NCBI GenBank assembly: GCA_949296415.1
Contig: CASFQC010000003.1
Span: 23,709 to 87,708, forward strand
Origin: an uncultured Bacteroides sp.
Lineage (GTDB): Bacteria; Bacteroidota; Bacteroidia; Bacteroidales; Bacteroidaceae
Direction: 5' to 3'
Length of the DNA stretch: 64,000 nt
Positions 51,727 through 61,823 of the stretch are shown here, one piece after another. Positions within the stretch are counted from its first letter, which is position 1. Each line of letters begins with the position of its first letter. The position numbers and the translations under genes were made by a program. The notes below the pieces were generated by a model that was given only the letters and a program-made list of their open reading frames with translations, made no database searches and was not told where the DNA came from.

Positions 51727-52404
51727 CTACTCCTTGTGTTCCATACCTATGCGCACAAATCCGCGCTCAATGCCTTTCACCACCATGTCGGCCACGTTCT
51801 TCGCCTCCAGCTTGCTCATCAGATTCTTCCTGTAGGTCTCCACGGTATTCTCGGACACATACATGCGCCTGGCAATCTCCACCGAACTGAGTCCTTCAGC
51901 AATAGCCTGCAACACATCCATCTCGCGCGGAGTGGGACGGTTACGCTTCAGCACCTGTCCGGAAGAGGCATCCAGCCTGCCATACAGTTGTCTGAAGCGG
52001 GGACAGAAATATTTTTCCCCCTTACAGATTGCCAGCACCGCCTCGCGTATGCATTCCGTACCCGAGAGTTTCAGCACCACTCCGTCAGGATTTGCCTTGA
52101 TCAGAGCGTGCAGGGTCCATATCTCCTCATGCATGGTACAGAGCACTATGGAGGCCTTTCTGTTGGAACGACGTATGATAGGCATCATTTCAAGGCCGTT
52201 TCCTCCGTTTAATTCCACGTCAAGAAAACAAAGGCCGTAAGTATGTGCCCTTATCTTGTGCAGCAGTTCATCCATTGTGAGGGCAATATCTACAGAAGCC
52301 ACTTCGGGCATGGCAGCAAGCACGGTTCTCATTCCTTCACACACCAGTGCATGGTCATCGGCTATGAGAATTTCCAAAGGGAAAGTAGGTATAACGACAT
52401 CCAT
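51727..52404 (-). CDS. NarL/LuxR-type response regulator
   Basis: DNA-binding partner of the upstream histidine kinase. From ATG 52404 the product has 225 residues. The receiver domain has the acidic pair D16-D17, phosphoacceptor D62 in FLDVEL and K near residue 112 (VVLKLSGTE). The C-terminal helix-turn-helix (about 157-215) is TPREMDVLQAIAEGLSSVEIARRMYVSENTVETYRKNLMSK, standard LuxR type. It starts 102 bp after the kinase gene on the same strand. Target genes are not in evidence here. Confidence 0.93.
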   Translation of the reverse strand: MDVVIPTFPLEILIADDHALVCEGMRTVLAAMPEVASVDIALTMDELLHKIRAHTYGLCFLDVELNGGNGLEMMPIIRRSNRKASIVLCTMHEEIWTLHALIKANPDGVVLKLSGTECIREAVLAICKGEKYFCPRFRQLYGRLDASSGQVLKRNRPTPREMDVLQAIAEGLSSVEIARRMYVSENTVETYRKNLMSKLEAKNVADMVVKGIERGFVRIGMEHKE

Positions 52405-52506
52405 ATTCAAGTAAGTTATATCGTAAACAATAGGTTATCGGCAGGAGAACCTGCGGAAGCGGAAGACCGCACGGGCATCCTGCCTTGTTCCGGTCTCATG
52501 CAAAGC

Positions 52507-54693
52507 TCACCTCATGGGTATGCGCACGTAGCAGTAGTTCTTTCCGTCACGGCGCTCTGTCCACCATGTGCCTCCGACCTGTTCCACCCGCTCATTCAGG
52601 GTGCGCAGTCCGATGCCCTGCTGGCGGGCAGAGGAATGTTGCGGCGCCAAAGGCCCGTTATCGGTGACACATAACAACAATCCGGAGTCCTGCAGTTCCA
52701 TGCTGACCTCCGCCACTGTGGCCCCGGCATGCTTCACCACATTGCCCAGCACTTCCTGTACAATGCGGTAGACGGCCATGCCCGTCTGCTGTCCCACCTG
52801 CTCCCATCCGTCTGCCTCGGGTTCGGCACAGAAACAGATGTCCATGCCTGTCGACTCGCCAAGATTCAGCACATAGTTCTCCACAATCTGCTTCACGGAA
52901 AGCTGGCTGAACAACGGCGGCATCAGCTCGTGCGATATGTCGCGCACACTCTTACGTATGCCGGCCAGCGTCTCAAGTGCGGATGGCGAGGTGCCGTTGT
53001 CTTTCTTCAGCCGCAATTCCAGGGCATAGAGGTCGTTACTCACGCCATCGTGCAGTTCGCGTGCCAGACGGTTGCGCTCGGATTCCACCCCGTCCAGGAA
53101 CTTCCGCGTAAGTCGCAGCTCGGCATCGGTATGAAACAGTGCCAGCTCACGTTCCTTGGACTGGGCATACAGCCTCAGCCTGAGTGCCTTCTTCCGTAGC
53201 CTGCCCACCACCAGCACCGTAAGCAGAATCAGAGCCAACAGGGCGGTGACCAGTCCGGCCACACGATATTTATAGTGCTCGGCTTCCAGCTTTCGGCGGC
53301 TTTCCGCACGCAACAGTTCCAGTTCTTTCTCCTTAGTGGCGTACTTCACGTTAAGCTCGCTCAGGGCACGGTTCTGCTCCGTGCCTTTCACGCTATCATT
53401 CAGCTGACCGTAAAGCTCGGCATAACGCAAGGCGTTACGGTAATCGCCCATATGCTTGTAACACTGCCGCATGGCGTCGTAGAGGTTGATGTGCACAAAT
53501 TTTCTGCCCGGTGCCATAGCCAGTATGCGCTTTCCCGTGGACAAGGCCTCGGTATAGCGGCCTTGTGCCATGAGAGCGTCCATTTCCGCTTGCAGATAGG
53601 CCATGGCCGTAGGTTGCATACGGGTATCACGCAGCAAGGGAGATGCCAGGCTCATATAGTAGTTGGCCGAGTCGGGGTCGTTCTGCAACGTCTTCATCTC
53701 CACCATATAGGCGGCCAAACGAAGCTGCATGTCCCCGTTGTCCATCCGGCGCGCCAGTTCCCATCCATGACTCAAGCAGAACGCCGCCTTGTCCATCTGT
53801 CGGTTCTTGAGGTAAAGCATACCCAGATTGGAGTAAAGCTGCACGGTTGTCAGGCCATTGTGGAAGCGCGGGACCAAATCCAGCGCCATACCAGCGTAAC
53901 GCAGGGCATCGTCCTTCTGCATCATGTCATGACAAAGCACGGCCAGATTGGTGTAGAGCGAAGCCTTTTCTTCAGCCATCTCTTCCCCGGCACTTCCTTC
54001 AAGCAATGCGAGTGCCTGCCCGTAATAGGTCAGTGCCTCCTCCAATAAGCCTTTGGTACGGGCATACATGCCCAGTGCACGGTAGCTGCCCAGCAGTGTA
54101 ATGGTGTCGGCCAGCATCTGCGAATAACGTGCCGCTTCCTGCTCCTTGCTCATGGCCGAGTCAATGACACCCATGCGGTAATATGTGTCGGCCAGACAAC
54201 TGAGCATGACGTTATACGACGTTTCCCGGGGACGGGTACGCGCATAGGTGTCCATACGCTCCAGCCAGATGCGGGCCGAGTCATATTTTCCCATGGCATT
54301 GTAATAGTTTCCCACGTATATGCAACATTCGGCCTGCTTGTCACGCCCGCCTATGGCATGATAGATGGCATAAGCCTTCTGCTTGTAGGGCATGTAGTCC
54401 GATACCTTCCCCACCGACAGGCTGTATTCGGCCATATAGTCGTAGTAAGTGGCGATGGATGAAGCCGAACGTTCGGCTATGGCACACCGTCGGCCTTCGG
54501 CGGCAGCCCAAAGGAAAGTGCGGGGATCGTCTTCATGATAAAGGATATATTCGCACACCGCCCAGTAATCGGCCGATTTCCCGCTATGTCTTGCCGTCTC
54601 GACGAGACGCTGTTTCTCCTGCGACGGTTCCGCCAGCAACACGCCGACAGGCAACAAGGCCAGGAAGATGATTACCCTAAAAAATTTTCCCAT
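52507..54693 (-). CDS. Sensor histidine kinase with periplasmic TPR repeats (HisKA_3 type)
   Basis: The 728-residue protein starts at ATG 54693 with a signal peptide ending LLAEP (about residue 22). Residues about 40-440 are predicted tetratricopeptide repeats (for example CIYVGNYYNAMGKYDSA, LYSNLGMLYLKNRQMDKA, ACYKHMGDYRNALRYAEL-like). A coiled stretch leads to the membrane segment at about 476-498. The kinase core has the phospho-acceptor H548 in ELHDG, the N box QEVLGNVVKHAG at 646-657 and DNG at 678-680, then GIGL. So the sensor faces the periplasm, and the output is the LuxR regulator next door. Ligand unknown. Confidence 0.93.
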   Translation of the reverse strand: MGKFFRVIIFLALLPVGVLLAEPSQEKQRLVETARHSGKSADYWAVCEYILYHEDDPRTFLWAAAEGRRCAIAERSASSIATYYDYMAEYSLSVGKVSDYMPYKQKAYAIYHAIGGRDKQAECCIYVGNYYNAMGKYDSARIWLERMDTYARTRPRETSYNVMLSCLADTYYRMGVIDSAMSKEQEAARYSQMLADTITLLGSYRALGMYARTKGLLEEALTYYGQALALLEGSAGEEMAEEKASLYTNLAVLCHDMMQKDDALRYAGMALDLVPRFHNGLTTVQLYSNLGMLYLKNRQMDKAAFCLSHGWELARRMDNGDMQLRLAAYMVEMKTLQNDPDSANYYMSLASPLLRDTRMQPTAMAYLQAEMDALMAQGRYTEALSTGKRILAMAPGRKFVHINLYDAMRQCYKHMGDYRNALRYAELYGQLNDSVKGTEQNRALSELNVKYATKEKELELLRAESRRKLEAEHYKYRVAGLVTALLALILLTVLVVGRLRKKALRLRLYAQSKERELALFHTDAELRLTRKFLDGVESERNRLARELHDGVSNDLYALELRLKKDNGTSPSALETLAGIRKSVRDISHELMPPLFSQLSVKQIVENYVLNLGESTGMDICFCAEPEADGWEQVGQQTGMAVYRIVQEVLGNVVKHAGATVAEVSMELQDSGLLLCVTDNGPLAPQHSSARQQGIGLRTLNERVEQVGGTWWTERRDGKNYCYVRIPMR

Positions 54694-55208
54694 AAAGACG
54701 TAGAATAAGAATGTAAAAGCATATGGCAACCGCCCACAGGGGCAGGAATACAACAAAAAAGAACAAAATGCAGTACAAATGACGCAAAAAAAACGTAGAA
54801 CGGCAAATAAATGCAAAAAAACAGAGCATATTCACGGCTTCCCGTGAGAACAGAACGGGAAAAAGCGGGGCGCATCTCCACATGTTCCGGAGTCCTCCGT
54901 CGCAGGCAACGTATAAAAGGCGTAGTGCGAATCCGTCTACAGCCCGGTGTGAAGCTGTCCGCAGCCTGCTGTGGATACTATCACAGGAAGCTGCGGAGCC
55001 GTTTGCACCACCCCTACTCACGAAAGGGATGAGAATAGCGGATGTGACGTGCCACAGGTTGTGCCGCAAAAGGCCCGGACACATAGGATTTTGCAGACGA
55101 CAGGGCCCAAAACCGTCTGAAAGTACAGGCTCTTCAGCAGAAAATACCTATTTTTGCCCCGAATTGGCGGACAAACGTCCTGCCGCATAACCAGACTTAC
55201 CCATCATT
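54694..55208. other. 515-bp divergent gap between the kinase and pdxK
   Basis: The kinase side is A-rich. A TATTTTTG box at 55149-55156 fits the pdxK promoter. No structured RNA or gene is apparent; a CGGCTTCCCGTGAG-type stretch near 54836 is not part of any stem I could confirm. Confidence 0.5.
55149..55156 (+). promoter_or_regulatory. Candidate -7 box for pdxK
   Basis: TATTTTTG matches TAnnTTTG, 52 bp before the ATG; -33 is unclear. Confidence 0.45.
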
Positions 55209-56219
55209 ATGGCCGACAATTATTTAGAAAAACAGTATGACGCCTACCTGGCACGGAAGGCGGTGTGGGAGAAAGAAAAGAAACACAAACCAAAGAAAAC
55301 GGCAGGCACACCGCAACCGGAGCATCGCCAGCCTTGCGAGCAACTGTTCCATAACCACGGAAAGAAGATAGTGGCGGTACACGACCTTTCGGGAGTAGGA
55401 AGGGTATCACTCATGGCAGTAATCCCCATACTGACCACCATGGGTTTCCAAGTCTGTCCACTGCCTACGGCCATACTGTCCACCCATACACAATATCCCG
55501 TCTATTCCTTCCTTGACCTCACGGAAGAAATGAAACGTATCATCGGCAAATGGAAGCAGCTGGACATCCGTTTCGATGCCTTCTATTCGGGCTATTTAGG
55601 CTCGCCCCAGCAGGCACTCATTGTGGAAGATTTCATAGAGGAACGCCGCCGTCCGGGCGACCTGGTAGTGGTAGATCCCGTGATGGGTGACAATGGCAGC
55701 CTCTACAAAGGCATCACCGAAGAGATGGTGACAGAAATGAAAAAACTCATATGCATGGCCGACATCATCACCCCTAACATGACCGAACTGTTCCGCCTGC
55801 TGGACATGCCCTATAAGGAAAGTCTGACCGACACCGAGCTGAAGTCCGCACTGAAAGCCTTGTCCGACAAGGGACCGAGCATAGTCATAGTGACCAGCGT
55901 ACCGGTGAGGGACGACCCCCATTCCACCTCAGTCTATGCCTACAACCGCTTCGGGAACCGCTACTGGAAAGTGACCTGCCCTTACCTGCCCGCCCATTAC
56001 CCCGGCACGGGCGATACCTTCACCAGCGTCATCACCGGCTCACTGATGCAAGGCGACAGCCTGCCCATAGCCTTGGACCGCGCCACACAGTTCATACTGC
56101 AAGGCATACGCGCCACCTTCGGCTATGAGTACAACAATATGGAAGGTATCATGTTGGAAAAAGTGCTGCACAACCTGAACATGCCTATACAGGTAAGCAG
56201 CTATGAGCTGGTAGAGTGA
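55209..56219 (+). CDS. pdxK: Pyridoxamine/pyridoxal kinase (PfkB family) with an N-terminal extension
   Basis: Salvage kinase for vitamin B6 vitamers. Residues about 50-330 are the kinase: VAVHDLSGVGRVSLMAVIPIL near 57-77, STHTQYPVYSFLDLT near 98, DPVMGDNGSLYKG near 160, PNMTEL near 195 and the anion-hole motif PGTGDTFTSVITG near 272-284. Ahead of it is a polar helical extension (NYLEKQYDAYLARKAVWEKE) of about 50 residues not found in typical PdxK/PdxY, role unknown. The stop abuts the stop of the convergent secreted-protein gene with no spacer. Confidence 0.87.
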   Translation: MADNYLEKQYDAYLARKAVWEKEKKHKPKKTAGTPQPEHRQPCEQLFHNHGKKIVAVHDLSGVGRVSLMAVIPILTTMGFQVCPLPTAILSTHTQYPVYSFLDLTEEMKRIIGKWKQLDIRFDAFYSGYLGSPQQALIVEDFIEERRRPGDLVVVDPVMGDNGSLYKGITEEMVTEMKKLICMADIITPNMTELFRLLDMPYKESLTDTELKSALKALSDKGPSIVIVTSVPVRDDPHSTSVYAYNRFGNRYWKVTCPYLPAHYPGTGDTFTSVITGSLMQGDSLPIALDRATQFILQGIRATFGYEYNNMEGIMLEKVLHNLNMPIQVSSYELVE

Positions 56220-57113
56220 TTACATGTCGGCACGGTGCACACCGGTACCCGAACTGGTGTGTTGTCCATAGGCACGGTAGCTGTTTCCTTCCCACTCCGT
56301 CGTGGCCGGACATTCACCGTAAGCGTATGCCCAAGCAAACTCAGCATAAGTGTCCTCACCCATTTTATTCCCGTTCACGGAAGATGCATTGGCACTACAT
56401 GCCCAACCCATTGCGGCAGACGAGTTGCACTCATAACGGAATGATTGCAAGGTCTTTTTCTCGTCAAACGCCGAGGTACAACGTATGTTGAAACGCCACA
56501 ACTCTTCCCCGTACAGGTTTTTCGGCCCGGTTCCATGTATGTAGAACACCTTGTCATTGGCTTTCCCCGAACGCAAAGCCCGATAACCATTCGGAAGGTT
56601 GGACTCCCTGGCATCTCCCCACCTTATCTCTTCGTCGGATGTCCGCAAATTGTATCCTATGTTGTCATAGAGTATGTCACCATCCTTTCCCACAATGGCC
56701 AAGGAAACGATTTCCTTCCCTTTGTACGCCCAGGTCAATTCCAACATTTCCACCTCATCTGGCATCAGCGTGACAGCCTGCTCCAACTGTTCTTGCAGGA
56801 GTACATATTTCTCCGGATTGTTTTTCTTTGCCTCCTCCATGGAGACAACTTCATAATTTCTATCGTCCATATACTCCAGCACAGGCGCATCATCCTGTAA
56901 TATGCGTTCCATCGCCACATCACCATTCACCATTCCACGGCTCTTATACGCCAGCAAAGTAATGGCTTTATCGCCTTTGCTCCTACCAAAAATGTTACTC
57001 TTACTCTTGGCCTGCTCCAACAGCCAGTCCAACCTACTTTCATTCTGATCTTGAGCCAAGGACGTTACCGCCACCAAAGGAAGGATGCTACATAACAACA
57101 AAAATGCTTTCAT
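56220..57113 (-). CDS. Uncharacterised secreted protein
   Basis: The 297-residue product (ATG 57113, with GGAG 3 bp upstream; ATG 57122 is also possible) starts with a signal peptide ending SLAQDQ. The mature part has an alpha-helical N-terminal half (RLDWLLEQAKSKSNIFGRSKG, then a coil-like KNNPEKYVLLQEQLEQAV) and a beta-rich C-terminal half. The C-terminal 80 residues carry cysteines at IRCTSAF, ECNSSAAMGWACSAN and GECPATTEW that could form disulfides in the periplasm. I do not recognise a family. It ends exactly at the pdxK stop, so their transcripts overlap at the 3' ends. Confidence 0.75.
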   Translation of the reverse strand: MKAFLLLCSILPLVAVTSLAQDQNESRLDWLLEQAKSKSNIFGRSKGDKAITLLAYKSRGMVNGDVAMERILQDDAPVLEYMDDRNYEVVSMEEAKKNNPEKYVLLQEQLEQAVTLMPDEVEMLELTWAYKGKEIVSLAIVGKDGDILYDNIGYNLRTSDEEIRWGDARESNLPNGYRALRSGKANDKVFYIHGTGPKNLYGEELWRFNIRCTSAFDEKKTLQSFRYECNSSAAMGWACSANASSVNGNKMGEDTYAEFAWAYAYGECPATTEWEGNSYRAYGQHTSSGTGVHRADM

Positions 57114-57294
57114 AATCTCCATCTTTTATAAATTAAATGCAAGATAAAAAGACGACATACCACACGGGGACATCTTACATGAGTCCGAGACAGATGTCAA
57201 AACAAAGATAAACATCAAAAATATATCCGCCAAACATTTTCTGCTTTTCCATGCCACCCGTTTCCCTCCATAAGCAAAAAACCTACTGACAATA

Positions 57295-57328
57295 AAAAAG
57301 GGAATGCCCGTGAAGGCATTCCCTTTTT
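57295..57328. terminator. Bidirectional terminator of pckA
   Basis: AAAAAGGGAATGCC (57295-57308) and GGCATTCCCTTTTT (57315-57328) pair perfectly with a 6-bp loop, with A and T runs on either side. It is 29 bp past the pckA stop and about 180 bp from the divergent secreted-protein gene. Confidence 0.92.
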
Positions 57329-57356
57329 ATCATATAGCGGGTTCTCTAATGATTCA

Positions 57357-58964
57357 TCAGAGTTTAGGACCGGCAGCAACCAGAGCCTTACCTGCTTCGT
57401 TACCTTCGAACTTAGCGAAGTTCTTGATGAAGCGGCCAGCCAAGTCTTTAGCTTTCTCTTCCCACTTGCAAGCGCAATCGTAAGTGTCACGCGGATCAAG
57501 GATGTTGGAATCCACACCCGGCAACTCTGTAGGAACTACAAAGTTGAAGTACGGGATAGTCTTTGTGGGAGCCTTGTCAATGGAGCCGTCCAGGATAGCG
57601 TCAATGATACCGCGTGTGTCGCGGATTGAAATACGCTTGCCCGTGCCGTTCCAACCGGTGTTCACCAGATAAGCCTTAGCACCGACTTTCTCCATCTTCT
57701 TAACCAGTTCTTCAGCATACTTTGTAGGATGCAAGCTCAGGAAAGCTGCACCGAAGCAGGCTGAGAATGTGGGAGTAGGCTCAGTGATGCCACGCTCTGT
57801 ACCAGCCAGCTTGGCTGTGAAACCAGACAGGAAGTAGTACTTAGCCTGTTCTGCGCTCAGGATAGATACGGGAGGCAACACACCGAAAGCGTCGGCCGAC
57901 AGGAAGATAACCTGATGAGCGTGAGGACCTTTCGATACGGGCTTAACGATGTTGTTGATATGGTAGATAGGATAGGATACACGGGTGTTCTCCGTTACGC
58001 TCTTATCGGCGAAGTCAATTTTGCCGTTGGCGTCAACCGTAACGTTCTCCAGCAGGGCGTCACGCTTGATGGCGTTGTAGATGTCGGGTTCGCTCTCCTT
58101 GTCCAGGTTGATAACTTTGGCGTAGCATCCGCCTTCGTAGTTGAACACGCCCTCATCGTCCCATCCGTGCTCGTCGTCACCGATGAGCAGACGTTTCGGA
58201 TCGGTAGACAGCGTAGTCTTACCTGTGCCGGACAGTCCGAAGAAGATAGCCGTGTCAGTGCCTTCCATATTGGTGTTGGCAGAGCAGTGCATGGAAGCGA
58301 TGCCGCGCAGCGGATTCAAATAGTTCATGATGGAGAAGATTCCTTTCTTCATCTCACCGCCGTACCATGTGTTCAGGATAACCTGTTCATTGGTCTTCAG
58401 GTTGAACACAGTAGCTGTCTCAGAGTTCAGACCCAGTTCCTTGTAGTTGTCCACCTTGGCCTTGGCAGCGTTGAACGAAACGAAATCGGGTTCGCCGTAG
58501 TTGGCCAGTTCCTCTTCTGTAGGACGGATGAACATGTTCTTTACGAAATGAGCCTGCCATGCCACTTCCATGATGAAGCGCACTTTCAGACGGGTAGCGG
58601 GGTTGGCACCGCAGAATGTATCCATTACGAACAAACGCTTGCCGCTGAGCTGTTTCACGGCCTTGGCCTTCAGGTCAGCCCAAGCTTCCTCAGAGCAAGG
58701 CTTGTTATCGTTCTTATATTCATCGGAAGTCCACCATACGGTGTCCTTGCTGGCTTCGTTGTATACGAAGAATTTATCTTTAGGAGAACGGCCGGTGTAG
58801 ATACCAGTCATTACGTTCACTGCGCCCAGTTCAGTCACCTGACCCTTTTCGTAGCCTTCAAGACCAGCTTTGGTCTCTTCTTCGAACAATACTTCGTAAG
58901 ACGGGTTGTGGAGGATTTCCTTCACGTCTACGATACCGTACTTGCTTAAATCTAAATTTGCCAT
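57357..58964 (-). CDS. pckA: Phosphoenolpyruvate carboxykinase (ATP)
   Basis: Reversible conversion of oxaloacetate to PEP; in Bacteroides it runs toward oxaloacetate as part of succinate fermentation. The 535-residue protein shows [10 protein letters not shown] near residue 53-62, the substrate block [17 protein letters not shown] near 207-223 and P-loop [11 protein letters not shown] near 246-256, then the second metal block [12 protein letters not shown] near 263-274. [13 protein letters not shown]-like [17 protein letters not shown] near 432-448 completes it. Codon use is strongly biased, as expected of a highly expressed gene. A clear promoter and terminator bracket it. Confidence 0.97.
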   Translation of the reverse strand: MANLDLSKYGIVDVKEILHNPSYEVLFEEETKAGLEGYEKGQVTELGAVNVMTGIYTGRSPKDKFFVYNEASKDTVWWTSDEYKNDNKPCSEEAWADLKAKAVKQLSGKRLFVMDTFCGANPATRLKVRFIMEVAWQAHFVKNMFIRPTEEELANYGEPDFVSFNAAKAKVDNYKELGLNSETATVFNLKTNEQVILNTWYGGEMKKGIFSIMNYLNPLRGIASMHCSANTNMEGTDTAIFFGLSGTGKTTLSTDPKRLLIGDDEHGWDDEGVFNYEGGCYAKVINLDKESEPDIYNAIKRDALLENVTVDANGKIDFADKSVTENTRVSYPIYHINNIVKPVSKGPHAHQVIFLSADAFGVLPPVSILSAEQAKYYFLSGFTAKLAGTERGITEPTPTFSACFGAAFLSLHPTKYAEELVKKMEKVGAKAYLVNTGWNGTGKRISIRDTRGIIDAILDGSIDKAPTKTIPYFNFVVPTELPGVDSNILDPRDTYDCACKWEEKAKDLAGRFIKNFAKFEGNEAGKALVAAGPKL

Positions 58965-59050
58965 TTCGTTTTAAGTTTAAAAAATTGGTATTTGGTTTTT
59001 TATTATCTCTTTTTACCTCATCCGGGGCAAAGCCCCTTGTTTTCCGGCTG

Positions 59051-59079
59051 CAAAAATACTGTTTTTCTCCGGAAACAAA
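59051..59079 (-). promoter_or_regulatory. Bacteroidetes-type promoter of pckA
   Basis: On the minus strand, TTTG (59076-59079) and TATTTTTG (59051-59058) are 17 bp apart, near the consensus spacing. The start codon is about 87 bp downstream, giving an 80-nt leader. Confidence 0.6.
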
Positions 59080-59350
59080 GTGCCTATTAGAGAAATTTTT
59101 CTTTAATATCAAGCCTTTTATACATCGGTAACACTATCTGCAAACTGTATATGACAAACGGACTATTCCGTCACACCCCGGAACCTTGTAAAGGCCGTAA
59201 AAGACACAAATCCGGAAAACCATACGCAGACTACGCACCCTCCTAAAAACTGGCATAGGAAACACCTGCTGCGGAAAGACTGACACCGAACCGTCTACGG
59301 CTTGCAGTCACGAAAAAGGAAGGTGTGTGGGGGGGGGGAAGAAGACGAAA

Positions 59351-59388
59351 CCGTCTCCCTGATACATTATGTGCACATAGGGAAACGG
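59351..59388 (-). terminator. Stem-loop after der
   Basis: CCGTCTCCCT (59351-59360) and AGGGAAACGG (59379-59388) pair at 9 of 10 positions around an 18-bp loop. On the minus strand it is followed by TTTCGTCTTC, about 52 bp after the der stop. Confidence 0.5.
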
Positions 59389-59439
59389 CTCCGAAAACAG
59401 TCACCGGCTTCCACAACAGAGGCTGCAGCCGTACTGCTC

Positions 59440-60753
59440 TTATTTCTGACGGATAAAGATATTGATGGGAGTGCCTGACAGAGGCCACTTCTCGCGTATC
59501 TTGTTCTCAAGAAATCGGCGGTAAGGTTCCTTGACGTACTGAGGCAGATTGGCAAAGAACACGAAAGAGGGAATCTGCGTGTTAGGCAACTGGGTGACAT
59601 ACTTTATCTTTATATACTTTCCCTTGATGGAAGGTGGCGGATAAGCCTCAATAAGTGGTAGCAATTCCTCGTTGAGACGGGCAGTGGAAATGCGTGTAGT
59701 GCGGTTACGGTACACATTTCGTGCCTCCTCAAGCACTTTCAGTATGCGTTGTTTTGTCAGGGCCGAGGCGAAGACAATGGGAAAATCGTCAAAAGGTGCC
59801 AGCCGCCGGCGTATGGCGTCGGAGAAGAACGCCATGGACTTGTCGGTCTTCTCCTCCACTAAGTCCCATTTGTTCACCACTACGACCAGTCCCTTGTTGT
59901 TCTTCTGAATCAGCGAGAATATGTTCAGGTCCTGTCCTTCAATGCCACGTGTGGCATCAATCATAAGGATACATACATCGGCACTCTCAATGGAACGTAT
60001 GGAACGCACCACAGAATAATACTCCAAATCTTCAGTCACCTTGTTCTTCTTGCGTATGCCTGCGGTATCCACCAGATAGAAGTCGAATCCGAACTTATTG
60101 TAGCGCGTATAGATGGAGTCGCGTGTGGTCCCGGCTATCTCGGTCACGATGTTACGGTCCTCGCCGATGAAAGCGTTCACAATGGACGACTTGCCCACAT
60201 TAGGACGTCCCACTACGGCTACGCGGGGTATGTCATCATCCAGAATTTCGGGCGCCTGTTTCTTGAACTTGCCGATGATGATATCCATCATATCGCCCGT
60301 ACCGCTGCCGTTTATGGCCGATATGCAGATGGGATCCCCCAAGCCCAGCTTGTAAAACTCAGGGGCGTAGTATTGCAGTTCGTTGTTATCCGTCTTATTG
60401 GCAATGAGCAGGACCGGCTTTTCGGCACGTCGCAGAATTGACGCCACAGCCATGTCAAGGTCGGTCACACCGCTGCTCACATCCACGACACATAAGATTA
60501 CGTCGGCCTCTTCCACTGCCACCAGAACCTGTTTGCGTATTTCCTCCTCAAACACGTCATCGGAGTTCACCACCCATCCTCCTGTATCTACTACGGAGAA
60601 CTCACAGCCCTGCCATTCGGACTTGCCATACTGGCGGTCCCGCGTAGTTCCGGCCTCTTCATTCACTATTGCCCGACGCGTTTTGGTCAGACGGTTAAAA
60701 AGCGTGGACTTCCCCACGTTGGGGCGTCCTACAATTGCTACTAAATTTCCCAT
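59440..60753 (-). CDS. der: Ribosome assembly GTPase Der (EngA)
   Basis: Double GTPase needed for 50S assembly. G domain 1 starts at residue 1 with [14 protein letters not shown] (about 8-21) and DTGGW; domain 2 has [14 protein letters not shown] (about 183-196), DTAG and NKWD ([10 protein letters not shown]). The C-terminal KH-like domain (about 350-437) ends FRFLENK-like [24 protein letters not shown]. At 437 residues it is normal. It follows era by 43 bp on the same strand at the end of the fabH-era-der run. Confidence 0.97.
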   Translation of the reverse strand: MGNLVAIVGRPNVGKSTLFNRLTKTRRAIVNEEAGTTRDRQYGKSEWQGCEFSVVDTGGWVVNSDDVFEEEIRKQVLVAVEEADVILCVVDVSSGVTDLDMAVASILRRAEKPVLLIANKTDNNELQYYAPEFYKLGLGDPICISAINGSGTGDMMDIIIGKFKKQAPEILDDDIPRVAVVGRPNVGKSSIVNAFIGEDRNIVTEIAGTTRDSIYTRYNKFGFDFYLVDTAGIRKKNKVTEDLEYYSVVRSIRSIESADVCILMIDATRGIEGQDLNIFSLIQKNNKGLVVVVNKWDLVEEKTDKSMAFFSDAIRRRLAPFDDFPIVFASALTKQRILKVLEEARNVYRNRTTRISTARLNEELLPLIEAYPPPSIKGKYIKIKYVTQLPNTQIPSFVFFANLPQYVKEPYRRFLENKIREKWPLSGTPINIFIRQK

Positions 60754-60796
60754 AAACTCATTCTGTTTTTATCCGACTGTCACAGTCGCATGAATA

Positions 60797-61684
60797 CTAA
60801 TCCAGCTGATATCCGAAATTGCGCAGCTCCTTGTCTGAGTTGCGCCAGTCCTTATCAACCTTCACAAATGTCTCCAGGTAAATGCTCTTCCCGAAGAAGC
60901 GTTCCAATTCCTTACGGGCTTCGGTGGCCACCTTCTTCAGAGCCCTTCCCTGCCTGCCTATGATAATGCCTTTCTGCGAATCGCGCTCCACATAGATTAC
61001 AGCATTGATATGTATCTTCTGCTTCTCCTCCTTGAATTGTTCTACGACCACCTCCACCGAATAGGGTATCTCCTTGGCATAGTACAACAGTATCTTTTCA
61101 CGGATAATCTCCGTCACAAAGAAGCGGGCGGGCTTGTCCGTCCACTGGTCCTTGTCAAAATAAGGGGGCGATTCAGGCAGAAGCTCCTTCACCCGTTTCA
61201 TCACATAATCTATATTGAACTTATTGGATGCGGAAATGGGTATGATCTCAGCTCTTGGCAACAGGGCACTCCATGCCTCCACCTGTTGTGCCAGTTTGTT
61301 CTGGTCTGTCAGGTCAATCTTATTGATAAGCACCAGTACAGGCACATCAAGCCGCGCCACCTTCTCTACGAAATCGCTGTGCTTGTCTATAGTCTCCACC
61401 ACATCGGTCACATAGAGCAGTACATCGGCATCGGCCAGGGCGGAAGTAGAAAAGTTCAACATAGACTCCTGCAACTTATAGGAAGGCTTCAGCACTCCCG
61501 GAGTATCGGAAAAGACAATCTGCATCTCATCCGTATTGCAGATGCCCATGATACGATGGCGCGTAGTCTGCGCCTTGAAAGTAGCAATGGAAATCCGCTC
61601 GCCTACCAATGCGTTCATCAACGTAGACTTGCCCACATTCGGATTTCCCACGATATTGACAAAACCGGCTTTATGCATATACAT
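60797..61684 (-). CDS. era: GTPase Era
   Basis: 16S rRNA-binding GTPase for 30S maturation. The 295-residue protein has P-loop [14 protein letters not shown] near residue 12-25, DTPGVLKPSYKLQESM near 60, NKID near 122 and a C-terminal KH domain with AVIYVERDSQKGIIIGRQGRALK near 224-246. Two in-frame ATGs (61684, 61678) two codons apart are possible. The upstream gap to fabH holds a perfect 10-bp stem (AAAACGCATC/GATGCGTTTT, 61705-61714 and 61731-61740) and a dispersed palindrome. Confidence 0.96.
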   Translation of the reverse strand: MYMHKAGFVNIVGNPNVGKSTLMNALVGERISIATFKAQTTRHRIMGICNTDEMQIVFSDTPGVLKPSYKLQESMLNFSTSALADADVLLYVTDVVETIDKHSDFVEKVARLDVPVLVLINKIDLTDQNKLAQQVEAWSALLPRAEIIPISASNKFNIDYVMKRVKELLPESPPYFDKDQWTDKPARFFVTEIIREKILLYYAKEIPYSVEVVVEQFKEEKQKIHINAVIYVERDSQKGIIIGRQGRALKKVATEARKELERFFGKSIYLETFVKVDKDWRNSDKELRNFGYQLD

Positions 61685-61741
61685 ACACTTTAGTTTGAGA
61701 CAAAAAAACGCATCGAAGGAGAATCCATAGGATGCGTTTTC

Positions 61742-61797
61742 AGAGCCTGTTTAAATTTTGCTCAGGACTATTTCTAGGGAAAAATCAGACAGGCTCT
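61742..61797. repeat. Imperfect palindrome, copy 2 of the family at 8369-8438
   Basis: Left arm AGAGCCTGTTTAAATTTT (61742-61759) and right arm AAAAATCAGACAGGCTCT (61780-61797) pair at 15 of 18 positions around a 20-bp loop. The right arm matches copy 1 at 16 of 18 bases. It lies between fabH and era. Confidence 0.75.
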
Positions 61798-61823
61798 ATA
61801 GCTACGGTGCCGTTCCCGCACAA

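Larger units (their letters stand above)
58965..59439. other. 475-bp gap between pckA and der with a G10 tract
   Basis: Contains the pckA promoter and leader (58965-59080), an AT-rich middle, a run of ten G bases at 59329-59338 and a terminator-like stem downstream of der. No gene recognised. Confidence 0.5.
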
